DNA from: Pyxidicoccus xibeiensis
GTDB lineage: Bacteria; Myxococcota; Myxococcia; Myxococcales; Myxococcaceae
DNA length: 64,000 nt
Reading direction: 5' to 3'
Assembly: GCF_024198175.1 (NCBI RefSeq)
Contig: NZ_JAJVKV010000009.1
Location: 186,001 to 250,000, forward strand
Position 1 is the first letter of the stretch; the number at the start of each line of letters is the position of its first letter. The notes under the pieces were generated by a model that did not search any database, had not been told where the DNA came from, and saw nothing but the letters and a program-made list of their open reading frames with translations. The position numbers and the translations under genes were made by a program. Shown piece after piece: positions 51,992 through 61,093 of this stretch.

Positions 51992-53923
51992 CTACTCGTC
52001 CGCGGAGGGCAGCACGCCCACCTTGATGGCGCTGGGGTGCGCCGCCGAGTGGTACACGCGATGGAACGCCCGCGTGAAGTGCTCCTCCTTCGCCTCGAAG
52101 ATGTTGGGGACGTAGGTCTGCGGGTTGCGGTCGATGAACGGGAACCAGCTCGACTGGACCTGGATCATCACCCTGTGACCGCGCTGGAACGTGTGGAACA
52201 CGTCGTTGATGACGAAGCGCACCTTCGTCACCTCACCGGCCTTGAAGGGCTTGGGCTCGCTGTAGCTGTCGCGGAAGCGGCCGCGGAACGGCTCACCGCG
52301 CACCAGCGTCTGCTGGCCGCCCCGGTTCCGCTTCCCTGCCTCCTCGTCCGCCTTCGTCCACCCGCGCGTCTTGCCGGGGTTCACGTCCACCAGCTTCACC
52401 ACCCAGTCCGCGTCGGTGCCGGTGGTGGACACCCACAGCTCCGCCTCCAGCGGGCCCGCCAGCGTCAGGTCGCGCTCCAGCGGCTCCGTCTCGAACACCA
52501 GCACGTCCGGCCGGCGCGACGCGAAGCGCTGGTCCTCCGTCATGTAGTTCCGGCTCCAGCCCGCATTCAGCTCCTGCGTGTACGGCACCGGCCGGGCCGG
52601 GTCGCTCACGTACTCGGCGAAGGACACCGCCGCATCCTTGGGGGCCTGGCGCGACAGGCCGCCCTTCGGGTGGAAGTACAGCCGCGTCTCCTTCAGGCCC
52701 TTGGGCGGCCACGTGTCGAAGCGCCGCCAGCGGTTGGCGCCCGTCTCGAACACCAGCGCCTCCGGCAGCTCCGCCTTCTCCCCGCCCTTGAGGTGGTGCT
52801 TGAAGAAGCTCAGCGACAGGTCCTGGTACGTCTCGCTCGTCTTGAAGCCGAACTGCGCGTCCCCCAGCTCGGAGCCCTCGGTGCTGTCCCAGCCGCCGTG
52901 CGGCCAGGGGCCCATGATGAGGGTGTTGGAGATGCCCGGGTTCTGCTTCTCGATGGAGGCGTACGTGCGCAGCGGCCCGTACAGGTCCTCCGTGTCGTAC
53001 CAGCCGCCCACCGTCAGCACCGCCGCCTTGATGTTCTTCAGGTGCGGCAGGATGTTCCGCGCCTGCCAGAAGCTGTCGTAGTTGGGGTGCGCGGCGACTT
53101 CGTTCCAGAAGCCCACCTCCCCCTTGAAGTGCGTCTCGTTCGCGTTGCGCAGCGGGCCCAGGTCCAGGAAGAACTCGTACCCGTCCGGGGTGCCGTGCTC
53201 GAAGGGCTTCCACTCCTCGTTGTCGGTGGGCAGGGGGCGGGGCTTGCCGAACGCCGCGAAGAAGTTGAACGTCAGCGCCAGGTTGAACGCGCCGTGCCGG
53301 TGCATGTCGTCCCAGAACCAGTCGGCGATGGGGGCCTGCGGCGACACCGCCTTGAGCGCGGGGTGCGAGTCGATGGCGCCCGCCGACGTGTAGAAGCCGG
53401 GGTAGGAGATGCCCCACTGCCCCACGCGGCCGTTGTGGTTCGCCACGCGCTTGAGCAGCCAGTCGATGGTGTCGTACGTGTCGGTGCTCTCGTCGATGTC
53501 CTTCGGCCCGGCCTTCTTCGGGTTGTGCGGGCGGACGTTGACGAACTCGCCCTCGGACATGTGGCGGCCGCGCACGTCCTGGAAGGCGAAGATGAAGCCC
53601 TCCTTCTCGAAGGCCTCGGTGGGCCCGAGCTCGGGCGGGTACCGGTCCACGCCATACGGCGCGACGGTGTAGGGCGTGCGCACCAGCAGGATGGGGTAGC
53701 GCTTGCCCGGCGAGGCGTCGGCGGGGACGTACACGGAGGTGAACAGCCGCGTGCCGTCCCGCATGGGGATGCGGTACTCGAACTTGGTGAACTGCGTGCG
53801 GATGCGCTCCGTCCGCGCTTCGGACCGGCCGTACGGGAGCTTCGGGGGGGTGGCCTGGGCCCAGCTGGGACTGGAGAGGGAGAACAGCAGGAGTGCCGCG
53901 AGGCTGCGGGACACGGAGTGCAT
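51992..53923 (-). CDS. Secreted CocE/NonD-family alpha/beta hydrolase
   Basis: From ATG 53923 the product is 643 residues, with AGGAG 6 bases upstream. A signal peptide (LAALLLFSLSSPSWA) is followed by the X-Pro dipeptidyl-peptidase/CocE fold: PMRDGTRLFTSVYVP at the start, the FAFQDVRGRHMSEGEF motif supplying an oxyanion Tyr/Arg region, nucleophile Ser173 in GISYPGF, and a distal His in MGPWPHGGW. A C-terminal jelly-roll domain (from about 410) has LEAELWVSTTGTDADWVVKL. Family members cleave esters, beta-lactam side chains or dipeptides from the N-terminus. Export suggests nutrition from prey or substrate breakdown outside the cell; the exact substrate is unknown. Confidence 0.92.
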   Translation of the reverse strand: MHSVSRSLAALLLFSLSSPSWAQATPPKLPYGRSEARTERIRTQFTKFEYRIPMRDGTRLFTSVYVPADASPGKRYPILLVRTPYTVAPYGVDRYPPELGPTEAFEKEGFIFAFQDVRGRHMSEGEFVNVRPHNPKKAGPKDIDESTDTYDTIDWLLKRVANHNGRVGQWGISYPGFYTSAGAIDSHPALKAVSPQAPIADWFWDDMHRHGAFNLALTFNFFAAFGKPRPLPTDNEEWKPFEHGTPDGYEFFLDLGPLRNANETHFKGEVGFWNEVAAHPNYDSFWQARNILPHLKNIKAAVLTVGGWYDTEDLYGPLRTYASIEKQNPGISNTLIMGPWPHGGWDSTEGSELGDAQFGFKTSETYQDLSLSFFKHHLKGGEKAELPEALVFETGANRWRRFDTWPPKGLKETRLYFHPKGGLSRQAPKDAAVSFAEYVSDPARPVPYTQELNAGWSRNYMTEDQRFASRRPDVLVFETEPLERDLTLAGPLEAELWVSTTGTDADWVVKLVDVNPGKTRGWTKADEEAGKRNRGGQQTLVRGEPFRGRFRDSYSEPKPFKAGEVTKVRFVINDVFHTFQRGHRVMIQVQSSWFPFIDRNPQTYVPNIFEAKEEHFTRAFHRVYHSAAHPSAIKVGVLPSADE

Positions 53924-54068
53924 GCACGCTCCTGGAGGAGAGGGCGACATTCTGGGAGAAGACGGGCGGTGCTGGAAGGCATTGCGCCGCGGCGCCCCCA
54001 ACGCGGGCCGCGCACCTTTGTTCCCTGAATCCGCGCAACGGCCGCTACGCCGCGCCGCGTGAAGCGCC

Positions 54069-54635
54069 CTATTGCCGCTCTGGCGCTTCCGGAGGGGGCT
54101 GCGTCACGGGCTCGCGGAGCGCCTCCAGCTCGCGCTGGGCCACCTGGAGCTGGGTGGACAGCTCCCGCACGCGGAGCTCCTGTCGCCGCACGGCATCGCG
54201 GGCGAAGAACAGCTCCACGTACAGGGACACCCGGGCCCGGAGCAGCTCCGACACCAGGGGCTTGCGCTGGTAGTCCACCGAGCCCCGGGCATACGCCTTG
54301 AGCATCTCCGGGTCATCGCCATCCGAGGCCGTGAGCAGGAGCACCGGGGTGCGCCGGGTGCGCTCCCGCTCACGCAGCAGCGCGAGGACGTCGAGGCCGC
54401 TCATGTCCCCCAGGCGCAGGTCCAGGAGGATGGCGGCGAAGTCGTCGGTGAGGACCTTGCGGAGGGCCTCCTGCCCGGACGAGGCGCGCACCAGCCGGTG
54501 CCCCATGGGCGCGAGGATGCACTCCAGCGCGAAGAGGTTCGACGGAAGGTCGTCGACCAGCAGGAGGCTCGCCTCCCCCGGAGCGGAGGCGGCACTGGGG
54601 GTCGCGGAGGAAGCTGGGGTGCGGGGCTCGGACAC
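54069..54635 (-). CDS. Receiver-domain protein with C-terminal coiled coil
   Basis: The 188-residue protein has one receiver domain: Asp28-Asp29 in LLVDDLP, phospho-acceptor Asp72 in ILLDLRLGD, Thr/Ser in LLTAS and Lys125 in YQRKPL. After it comes a helical coiled coil (about 130-175) rich in Glu, Arg and Gln, and a Pro-rich tail. There is no output domain, so it should signal by protein contact or as a phosphate sink. It precedes nothing on the same strand for 70 bases and follows the NtrC-type regulator by about 130 bases; whether the kinase next door feeds it is unknown. Confidence 0.88.
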   Translation of the reverse strand: MSEPRTPASSATPSAASAPGEASLLLVDDLPSNLFALECILAPMGHRLVRASSGQEALRKVLTDDFAAILLDLRLGDMSGLDVLALLRERERTRRTPVLLLTASDGDDPEMLKAYARGSVDYQRKPLVSELLRARVSLYVELFFARDAVRRQELRVRELSTQLQVAQRELEALREPVTQPPPEAPERQ

Positions 54636-54766
54636 TGGGGCAAGGATGGCTGCTCCCGGGCCACATCCCGCGGATCATCCGCGGGCTTTCCGGGTGCTCT
54701 GACGGGAAGGAAACACTCCGTCATTCCGAGCCCCGATGCCAGCGTCCGGTGCTCGCACCAGCCGTC

Positions 54767-56209
54767 TCAGCCCCGCCCCTCCCCGCCTTCCTCCGGGCCT
54801 CCGTCCAGGCCGTACTTGCGCAGCTTGTCGTGCAGCGTGGCGCGGCCGATGCCCAGCCGGCGCGAGGCCTCGCTGCGGTTGCCCCCGGCGATGCGCAGGG
54901 CGTCCAGGATGAGGCCACGCTCGTACGCCTCCACGCGCTCCTTGAGGCCCGCGCCTTCCGGAGCCTCGCCGCCCGCCGCCCCCGCCGGGGAGACGACGGC
55001 CGTTGGAGCGCCGCCCTCCGGGTCCGGTGCCGGCAGCAGCCCCAGGTCCAGCTCGCCTTCGCTGGAGAGGGCCACCAGGCTCTCCAGGGTGTTCTCCAGC
55101 TCGCGCACGTTGCCGGGCCAGGGCAGCGCGCGGAGCTTCTCGAAGAAGCCCGGAGGCACCTTGAGCGGCCCCGTGTGGAAGCGGTCGCTGAAGCGGTCCA
55201 GGAACATGCGCGCCAGCACCGGGATGTCCTCGGGACGCTCGCGCAGCGGCGGCACTCGCAGCTGCACCACGTTGAGGCGGTAGTAGAGGTCCTCGCGGAA
55301 CGTCCCCTCCGCGGCCCGGCGGCGCAAGTCCCGGTGCGTGGCGGCGAGGATGCGCACGTCCACCTTCACGGGCCGGTCCTCGCCCACCGGCCGCACCTCG
55401 CCCTCCTGCAGCACGCGCAGCAGCTTGGCCTGGAGCGGCGGGGCCAGCTCGCCCACCTCGTCCAGCAGCAGCGTGCCGCCGTCCGCCTCGCGGAACAGGC
55501 CCTGGCGCACGCGGTGCGCGCCGGTGAAGGCCCCCTTCGAGTGGCCGAACAGCTCCGCCTCCGCCAGCTCCTCGGTGAGCGCCGCGCAGTTGAAGCGCAG
55601 GTAGGGCCCGGCGGCGCGGGGCGACGCGCGGACCAGCGCCTCCGCCACCCGCTCCTTGCCGGTGCCGCTCTCCCCGGTGATGAGCACCGTCACGTCCCGC
55701 GAGCCCGCGCGCTGGACGAGCTGCGCCAGCCGGCGCATGGGCTCCGAGGCAAAGACGAGCGAGCGGGACAGGTTGAGCTCGCCGGCCAGCCGCTCGTTCT
55801 CATCGCGCAGCCGCACCGCCTCCAGCGCGCGGGAGACGACGGCCAGCAGCTCGTCCACGTCGAATGGCTTGCGGAAGTAGTCGTACGCCCCCGCCTTCAT
55901 CGCCTCCACCGCGAAGCGCTCGGAGCCGTGCGCGGTGACGACGATGATGCGCGGGGCCCCGGGCTGGCCCTGCACCCGCTTCACCAGCTCCAGCCCGTCC
56001 AGGCGCGGCATGCGCAGGTCGGTGATGACCAGCTCGTAGGGCTTCGTGGCCAGCTTCTGCAGCGCGACCTCGCCGTCCTCCGCCACGTCCACCGTCACGC
56101 CCGGCAGGCTGCGCAGCGTCTCGCGCAGCGTGAAGCGCACGCCCGCGTCGTCGTCCACCACCAGCACGTTGCCGGGCTGCGGTGCCTCCGCGTCCCCTGC
56201 CCTAGCCAT
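54767..56209 (-). CDS. NtrC-family sigma-54-dependent response regulator
   Basis: The 480-residue protein has the three-domain plan. The receiver has Asp64 in VITDLRMPRLDG and Lys114 in FRKPF. The AAA+ domain has Walker A GESGTGKE (179-186), the sigma-54 contact loop GAFTGA (226-231) and Walker B GTLLLDEVGEL, with the arginine finger region later. A Fis-type helix-turn-helix (NRSEASRRLGIGRATLHDKL) ends the protein. It activates sigma-54 promoters when phosphorylated. Its start overlaps the histidine kinase gene by 8 bases, so the pair is a cognate two-component system. The inducing signal is unknown. Confidence 0.96.
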   Translation of the reverse strand: MARAGDAEAPQPGNVLVVDDDAGVRFTLRETLRSLPGVTVDVAEDGEVALQKLATKPYELVITDLRMPRLDGLELVKRVQGQPGAPRIIVVTAHGSERFAVEAMKAGAYDYFRKPFDVDELLAVVSRALEAVRLRDENERLAGELNLSRSLVFASEPMRRLAQLVQRAGSRDVTVLITGESGTGKERVAEALVRASPRAAGPYLRFNCAALTEELAEAELFGHSKGAFTGAHRVRQGLFREADGGTLLLDEVGELAPPLQAKLLRVLQEGEVRPVGEDRPVKVDVRILAATHRDLRRRAAEGTFREDLYYRLNVVQLRVPPLRERPEDIPVLARMFLDRFSDRFHTGPLKVPPGFFEKLRALPWPGNVRELENTLESLVALSSEGELDLGLLPAPDPEGGAPTAVVSPAGAAGGEAPEGAGLKERVEAYERGLILDALRIAGGNRSEASRRLGIGRATLHDKLRKYGLDGGPEEGGEGRG

Positions 56210-57542
56210 GGGCCACCTCGCGCCCGTGCACGGGGCCCAGCGTGTCCGCGGGCAGCTCGCGCGGCAGCAGCAGCTCCGCCACGCAGCCGCGGGAAGGTGC
56301 GTTCGCCAGCGTCAGCTCGCCCCCGTGCTGGCGCGCCAGCGCGCGCGCCACCGTCAGCCCCAGCCCGGAGCCCTTCGCCTTGGTGGTGACGCCCGCCTCG
56401 AAGACGCGCCCGGCCACCTCCGGCGGCAGCCCGGAGCCCTCGTCGCGGACGAACACCCGGACCTCCCCCGTGGAGGTGGACTCCAGCGCCAGTGTCACCA
56501 GGCCACCGCGAGGGCTGGCCTCGATGGCGTTGTGGAGCAGGTTCATCAGCACCTGCTTCACCTTGCGCGGGTCACACCTCGCGTGGATGGAGCTCTCTGC
56601 CTCCCGCGCGAGCCGGACGCCGCGCTCATGGGCCAGCCCCTCGTGCAGCACGAGCGCCTCGTCGCACAGCGCCGTCAGGTCCACCTCGCTGACCGACAGG
56701 GGGACGAGCGGCCGGGAGAAGTTGAGGAACTCCTCCAGGATGCCCTGCATGCGCACCACCTCGCTGGACAGCACCTCCAGCCGCTCGGTGGGCTGCGCGC
56801 GGCCGGCCTCCCGCACCATGAGCTGGGTGAGCCCCTTCACGGTGGCCAGCGGGTTCTTCAGCTCGTGGGCAATCTCCGCGGACATGGACTCCAGCACGCG
56901 CGAGTAGGTGCGGTGCGTGGCCAGCAGCTCGTCCCGCTGCGCGAGCGCCTCCCGCAGCATGTCGTCGAAGGTGTTGCGTATGCCGATGCCCATCACGTTG
57001 GACAGGATGATGAGCAGCGCCATCGTCACCGCCACCGCGATGAGCAGCCCCTGGGCCGGAGTCCCCATGAAGGGCAGGGGCAGGTGCGGCAACCAGCCCA
57101 GGAGCTGGAGCATGGCCATGACCGTGAGCGCCAGGAGCTCCGTGGCCATCACCCACAGCTGGTGCTTCCAGGGAAGGACGGTGGCGCCCATGTATGCGAG
57201 CGGGAGGACCACCGGCAGCAGCGGACTGGCGAGCCCTCCCGTCCCCACCACCAGGCACTGCTGGAACAGCACGCCTACGAAGATGTTGAAGGGCACGGTG
57301 CGCTTCGTCAGCCCCTCGCGGTTGTAGCGGCGCAGCTCGTAGTAGAAGAACGTGAGGGCGCACACCGTCACCGTCCCCATCCAGGCCAGCCGCCAGGGCG
57401 CCGGGTCCAACAGCGCCGTTCCCGTCAGCACCAGCAGCAGCTTCGGCCCCGCGAACGCGCGCACCCGCACGATGATGCCGAAGATGCGCCCCAGGTGCTT
57501 GGCCTGGATGTCCTTGAAGCTGCGCTGCGTCCGCGAGTCCAT
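56202..57542 (-). CDS. Membrane sensor histidine kinase
   Basis: ATG 57542 (446 residues) is preferred to the GTG two codons earlier because AAGGGG has proper spacing to it. The N-terminal half has about six hydrophobic helices (near 35-185) with little periplasmic sequence, so it probably senses a change within the membrane. The dimerisation box has phospho-acceptor His at about 226 in SAEIAHELKNPLATV, then N box NLLHNAIEASP, G1 DEGSGLPPE and G2 KGSGLGLTV. It should phosphorylate the overlapping NtrC-type regulator. Confidence 0.95.
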   Translation of the reverse strand: MDSRTQRSFKDIQAKHLGRIFGIIVRVRAFAGPKLLLVLTGTALLDPAPWRLAWMGTVTVCALTFFYYELRRYNREGLTKRTVPFNIFVGVLFQQCLVVGTGGLASPLLPVVLPLAYMGATVLPWKHQLWVMATELLALTVMAMLQLLGWLPHLPLPFMGTPAQGLLIAVAVTMALLIILSNVMGIGIRNTFDDMLREALAQRDELLATHRTYSRVLESMSAEIAHELKNPLATVKGLTQLMVREAGRAQPTERLEVLSSEVVRMQGILEEFLNFSRPLVPLSVSEVDLTALCDEALVLHEGLAHERGVRLAREAESSIHARCDPRKVKQVLMNLLHNAIEASPRGGLVTLALESTSTGEVRVFVRDEGSGLPPEVAGRVFEAGVTTKAKGSGLGLTVARALARQHGGELTLANAPSRGCVAELLLPRELPADTLGPVHGREVAHG

Positions 57543-57574
57543 CCGCACGTCCCCTTCCGCTCACGCCTCCGGGC

Positions 57575-57865
57575 TCATGGTATGCCGGCCCGGCCGCCCT
57601 CGATGACCCGAAGCGCGGGCCGGCGCACGCGCTTCTTGGTTTCCTCACCCCTGGCACCCTGCCCGCCCGCGCCGCGAGCCCCACCGGCCTTGCGGCCAGG
57701 CTCCCGCGGCACGACCTTGGTGGCCCGCCGGGGTGCGGCGCGGGTGCCCGCCGACTTGCTGCCCCTGCGCGCAGAGCCGCTTCGCGAGCGTGGCGCCGCC
57801 TTGGATGCGGCGCGCGGGGCGCTCGGGAACGGCAGACAGAAGAACAGGTACATGTCGAGCAGCAT
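57575..57865 (-). CDS. Small basic protein (tentative)
   Basis: The 96-residue product starts MLLDMYLFFCLPF and is otherwise very rich in Arg, Lys, Ala and Ser (KAAPRSRSGSARRGSK, ETKKRVRRPALRV), like histone-H1-type tails that bind nucleic acid. A purine-rich stretch (GAGGAAGGGGAAG) precedes ATG 57865. A longer frame to 58279 is Gly/Pro/Arg-rich and rejected. It stops 33 bases before the kinase start, so it could be cotranscribed with the two-component pair. Composition bias makes the call tentative. Confidence 0.4.
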   Translation of the reverse strand: MLLDMYLFFCLPFPSAPRAASKAAPRSRSGSARRGSKSAGTRAAPRRATKVVPREPGRKAGGARGAGGQGARGEETKKRVRRPALRVIEGGRAGIP

Positions 57866-58317
57866 GGGGGCTTCTTCCCCTTCCTCGGGTGCGCACGGGA
57901 TGTGACGCACGACTCGCTGAGCAATGGTGATGCCATCGGCGCGGACCGCCGCCGGGCCTCTCCCTCCTTCAGGGATGAAGCCGTGCGCAAGGTGCCACGC
58001 CCTCCCTCGGACGAGCCCGTGAAGAAGGATGAAGAAGCCGTGACGAAAGCCCTGCTCCCCTCTGAAGAAGGCCTCATGGCCGCGGCGTGCGCAGCTTCCC
58101 AGGGGAGGGGTGGCGGCCTGGCGGGTGCGACGGCCGCCAGCGGGGAGCAGCCGGGGCTCCGCCGGCCTTCCGGCAGGGGGTGCCGGATTTCCGGCGGGGG
58201 TATCGCACGGGCTTCCGGCACCCGGACGCGGGGTGCCGCCTGGGAGGTGAACGGCATGGACCTTGCCATGGCGCTCCATGTCTCCGCGGGACCTGCCGCG
58301 GCAAAAGGGGAAAGTCC
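57866..58317. other. Intergenic region upstream of the exporter operon
   Basis: No convincing gene occupies these 452 bases. A plus-strand frame through most of it has an unlikely composition and runs into the membrane fusion protein gene. The part from 58160 to 58225 is rich in repeats (separate entry). AGGGGA at 58306-58311 is the ribosome binding site of the next gene. The promoter of the exporter operon should be here but no clear hexamers stand out. Confidence 0.4.
58168..58223. repeat. Direct and inverted repeats upstream of the exporter operon
   Basis: TTCCGGC occurs at 58168, 58189 and 58213, that is about every two helical turns. Two inverted repeats overlap these: gccgga-tt-tccggc (58182-58195) and gggtgccgga (58178-58187) with tccggcaccc (58214-58223). 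This could be a regulator-binding array or a transcript hairpin. Confidence 0.45.
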
Positions 58318-59382
58318 ATGCGACGTGCGGTCGTGCTGTTCGGGGTCCTGGTGGGAGTGCTCGGCGCCCTGCTCGGGTTCCGCATCCTGAAGGACCGCCG
58401 GGCGGCGGAGGGGCCGCCGGGCGGCTCGGGCGTGGTGGAGGGCACGGTGGTGGACGTGCGCGCCCGGCTCAATGCGCGGGTGATGGCGCGGCACGTGGAG
58501 GAAGGCGCCCGGGTGGACAAGGGCGCGCTGCTCGTCACCCTGGACTGCACGGAGCCGGAGGCGAACCTCGCGGAGACGGAGGCGCGGCTGGCCATGGCCC
58601 GAGCCCAGGCGGACGCCGCGAAGGCCGCGGCCCTGGCGGCGGGGCGCAGCAGCGAGGCCGTGACGTCGCAGGCCGCGGGCAGCCAGGCGCAGATTGCCTC
58701 GCTGGCGGATCAGCAGGGCCTCGCGAAGCGCCAGGCGGAGCGCCTGCGGCAGATGGGCGGAGCGACCACGGAGGCGGCGCTGGACCAGGCGCAGGCGCAG
58801 GCCGCGTCGCTGGAGCAGCAGCTCGAGGCCGCCCGCCATGCCAGCACCGCCGCCACGCGGCAGGCCCGCGCCGCCACCGAGCAGGTGCGCTCCAGCGAGC
58901 AGCAGGCGGAGGCCGCCGTGCGCGCCATCGAGGCGGCCGAGGCCATGCTGCGCCGCGCCCGCGTGTCCGTGGCGGAGTGCGAGCTGCGCGCCCCCATGGC
59001 CGGCTCGGTGGAGACGCTGGCGCTGGAGCCGGGCGAGCTGGCCCTGCCGGGCGCGGTGGTGGCGCGGCTGGTGGACACGCGCCGGCCCAAGGCGACCTTC
59101 TACCTGCCCAATGCGGAGCTGGCCGCCGCGCACCCCGGGCAGCCGGCCACGGTGCGCGCGGACGCGTACCCCGACCGCACCTTCGCCGCCCGAGTCGTCA
59201 CCGTCGCCCGCGAGGCCGCCTTCACGCCCCGCAACGTGCAGACGCGCAGCGACAGGGACAGGCTCGTCTACCCCATTGAGGTGCACATCGAAGCGCCGGA
59301 CGGGCTGCTGCTGCCGGGCATGCCGGTGGACATCTCCCTGGGCGCCCCGGAGGGGGCGGCGGTGGCGGAGCAGCGGCCATGA
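58318..59382 (+). CDS. HlyD/YbhG-type membrane fusion protein
   Basis: The 354-residue protein starts at ATG 58318 with AGGGGA 6 bases upstream. It has an N-terminal membrane anchor (VVLFGVLVGVLGALLGFRIL), a barrel-sandwich hybrid domain split around a long coiled coil (about 85-215, very Ala/Gln/Glu-rich), then LRAPMAGSVETLALEPGEL and a beta-barrel domain (LPNAELAAAHPGQPATVRADAYP). It should link the inner-membrane ABC transporter to an outer-membrane channel. No TolC-type gene is in this window. The stop overlaps the first ATPase gene by 4 bases (ATGA). Confidence 0.93.
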   Translation: MRRAVVLFGVLVGVLGALLGFRILKDRRAAEGPPGGSGVVEGTVVDVRARLNARVMARHVEEGARVDKGALLVTLDCTEPEANLAETEARLAMARAQADAAKAAALAAGRSSEAVTSQAAGSQAQIASLADQQGLAKRQAERLRQMGGATTEAALDQAQAQAASLEQQLEAARHASTAATRQARAATEQVRSSEQQAEAAVRAIEAAEAMLRRARVSVAECELRAPMAGSVETLALEPGELALPGAVVARLVDTRRPKATFYLPNAELAAAHPGQPATVRADAYPDRTFAARVVTVAREAAFTPRNVQTRSDRDRLVYPIEVHIEAPDGLLLPGMPVDISLGAPEGAAVAEQRP

Positions 59383-60152
59383 GCGCGGCGCCCCCGGAGG
59401 ACACCGGAGCGGACGTGGCGCTGGAGGACGTGCGCCGGAGCTTCGGCGCCACGCGGGCCCTGAAGGGCGTGTCGCTGGCGGTGGGCCGGGGCGAGGTGTA
59501 CGGCCTGGTGGGCCCGGACGGCGCGGGCAAGACGACGGCCATCCGCCTCATGGCGGGACTGCTGCGCCCGGACGGAGGCCAGGTGCGGATGCTGGGGGAG
59601 AATCCGGCCAACCCGCGCTCCACGGTGCGCGAGGGCCTGGGCCTGGTGCCCCAGCGGAACACGCTCTACGGCGACCTGAGCGTGGATGAGAACCTCCACT
59701 TCTTCTCGCGCCTGTTCGGCCTGTCGCGCGAGGACTTCACGCAGCGGCGGGAGCGGCTGCTGGACATCACCCGGCTGGGGCGCTTCACGGAGCGGCGGGC
59801 GGATGCGCTCTCCGGCGGCATGTACAAGAAGCTGGCGCTGGCGTGCGCGCTGCTGCACCGGCCGCGCGTGCTGCTGCTGGACGAGCCCACCAACGGCGTG
59901 GACCCGGTGAGCCGCCGCGAGCTGTGGGAGCTGCTGTACACGCTGGTCCATGACGGCATGACGCTGGTGGTTTCCACCCCGTACATGGACGAGGCCGCGC
60001 GCTGCCACCGCGTGGGGCTGCTCTACGCGGGCGAGCTCATCGCGGAGGGCGACCCGCGCGCCCTGGCCCGCGAGCACGGCGCGGCGGCCTCCAACTTCGA
60101 GGCGGTGTTCCTGGCCCTCGTGGAGAAGCGCACCGGCGGGAGGGCCGCATGA
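59379..60152 (+). CDS. ABC exporter ATPase, first nucleotide-binding subunit
   Basis: This 257-residue ATPase has Walker A GPDGAGKT, the signature LSGGM followed by YKKLALACAL, and Walker B VLLLDEPTNGVDP. At the switch position the usual STHYMDEA reads STPYMDEA, so the H-loop His is replaced by Pro; the first half of YbhF-type fused ATPases shows similar loss. This site may thus be weakened or non-catalytic. Its start overlaps the fusion protein gene and its stop overlaps the second ATPase gene, both by 4 bases. The two ATPase genes together correspond to the two halves of YbhF. Confidence 0.93.
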   Translation: MSAAPPEDTGADVALEDVRRSFGATRALKGVSLAVGRGEVYGLVGPDGAGKTTAIRLMAGLLRPDGGQVRMLGENPANPRSTVREGLGLVPQRNTLYGDLSVDENLHFFSRLFGLSREDFTQRRERLLDITRLGRFTERRADALSGGMYKKLALACALLHRPRVLLLDEPTNGVDPVSRRELWELLYTLVHDGMTLVVSTPYMDEAARCHRVGLLYAGELIAEGDPRALAREHGAAASNFEAVFLALVEKRTGGRAA

Positions 60153-61087
60153 GCACCGCCATCGAGGTGGAGCACCTGACGCGGCGCTTCGGCGCCTTCA
60201 CCGCGGTGAACGACGTGAGCTTCACCGTGGGGGCCGGGGAGATCTTCGGCTACCTGGGCGCGAATGGCGCCGGCAAGTCCACCACCATCCGCATGCTGTG
60301 CGGGCTGCTGAAGCCCACGGGAGGCCACGCACGGGTGGCGGGCCATGACGTGGGCTCCGAGCCGGAGCGCGTGAAGGCCGGCATCGGCTACATGTCCCAG
60401 AAATTCTCCCTGTACCTGGACCTGACCGTCCGGGCGAACCTGGAGTTCTTCGCCTCGGCGTACGGCGCGCATGGCCTGGAGCTGGAGCGCCGCATCGGCG
60501 AGATGCTGGAGCGCATGCAGCTCACCTCCATCCAGGACGAGGTGACGGGCGCGCTGCCCGGAGGCATGCAGCAGCGCGTGGCGCTGGCCAGCGCGGTGCT
60601 GCACCGGCCGCGCATCGTCTTCCTGGACGAGCCCACCGCGGGCGTGGACCCGGTGCAGCGCCGCTCCTTCTGGGCGCTCATCCGCGAGCTGGCGGCGGGA
60701 GGCACCACCGTCTTCGTCACCACGCACTACATGGACGAGGCGGAGTACTGCGCGCGCATCGGCATCATGGTGGACGGGCGGCTGGTGGCGCTGGACACCC
60801 CCGACGGGCTGAAGCGCACGCACGCGCCCGGCCGGGTGCTGGAGGTGCGCGGCCCCCACCTGGCACCGGCGCTGGACGCGCTGCGCGGCGAGCCGGGGGT
60901 GCTGGACGTGAGCCGGTTCGGCTCGGGCGCCACGGTGCGGGTGGACCCGGAGCGGCTGCCCGTGGACGTGCTGGCCCGCTGGCTGAAGGCGCGCGGCGTG
61001 GACCCACTGGAGACGGAGGAGTCCGCGCCCACGCTGGACGACGTCTTCCTGGCGCTCACCGCCGGGGCGCAGCGAGGGGAGGACTGA
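60149..61087 (+). CDS. ABC exporter ATPase, second nucleotide-binding subunit
   Basis: The 312-residue protein has Walker A GANGAGKST, Walker B IVFLDEPTAGVDP and an intact H-loop in TTHYMDEAEYC. Its signature reads LPGGM where LSGGQ/LSGGM is usual, so the Ser that contacts ATP across the dimer is Pro. Taken with the H-loop loss in the partner, the heterodimer would have one composite site spoiled twice or both sites once, depending on pairing. The C-terminal 80 residues are an accessory domain (LEVRGPHLAPALDALRG). It follows its partner by a 4-base overlap, and the permease genes follow 6 bases later. Confidence 0.93.
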   Translation: MSTAIEVEHLTRRFGAFTAVNDVSFTVGAGEIFGYLGANGAGKSTTIRMLCGLLKPTGGHARVAGHDVGSEPERVKAGIGYMSQKFSLYLDLTVRANLEFFASAYGAHGLELERRIGEMLERMQLTSIQDEVTGALPGGMQQRVALASAVLHRPRIVFLDEPTAGVDPVQRRSFWALIRELAAGGTTVFVTTHYMDEAEYCARIGIMVDGRLVALDTPDGLKRTHAPGRVLEVRGPHLAPALDALRGEPGVLDVSRFGSGATVRVDPERLPVDVLARWLKARGVDPLETEESAPTLDDVFLALTAGAQRGED

Positions 61088-61093
61088 CGCGCC

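Noticed and set aside
57902..58390. Possible plus-strand gene upstream of the membrane fusion protein
   Set aside because: Composition is low-complexity, it overlaps the well-supported fusion protein start out of frame, and it lacks a ribosome binding site.
56626..59286. Minus-strand frame of 886 codons across kinase, intergenic region and fusion protein gene
   Set aside because: It would cover three unrelated regions, including genes on both strands, and shows no domain.
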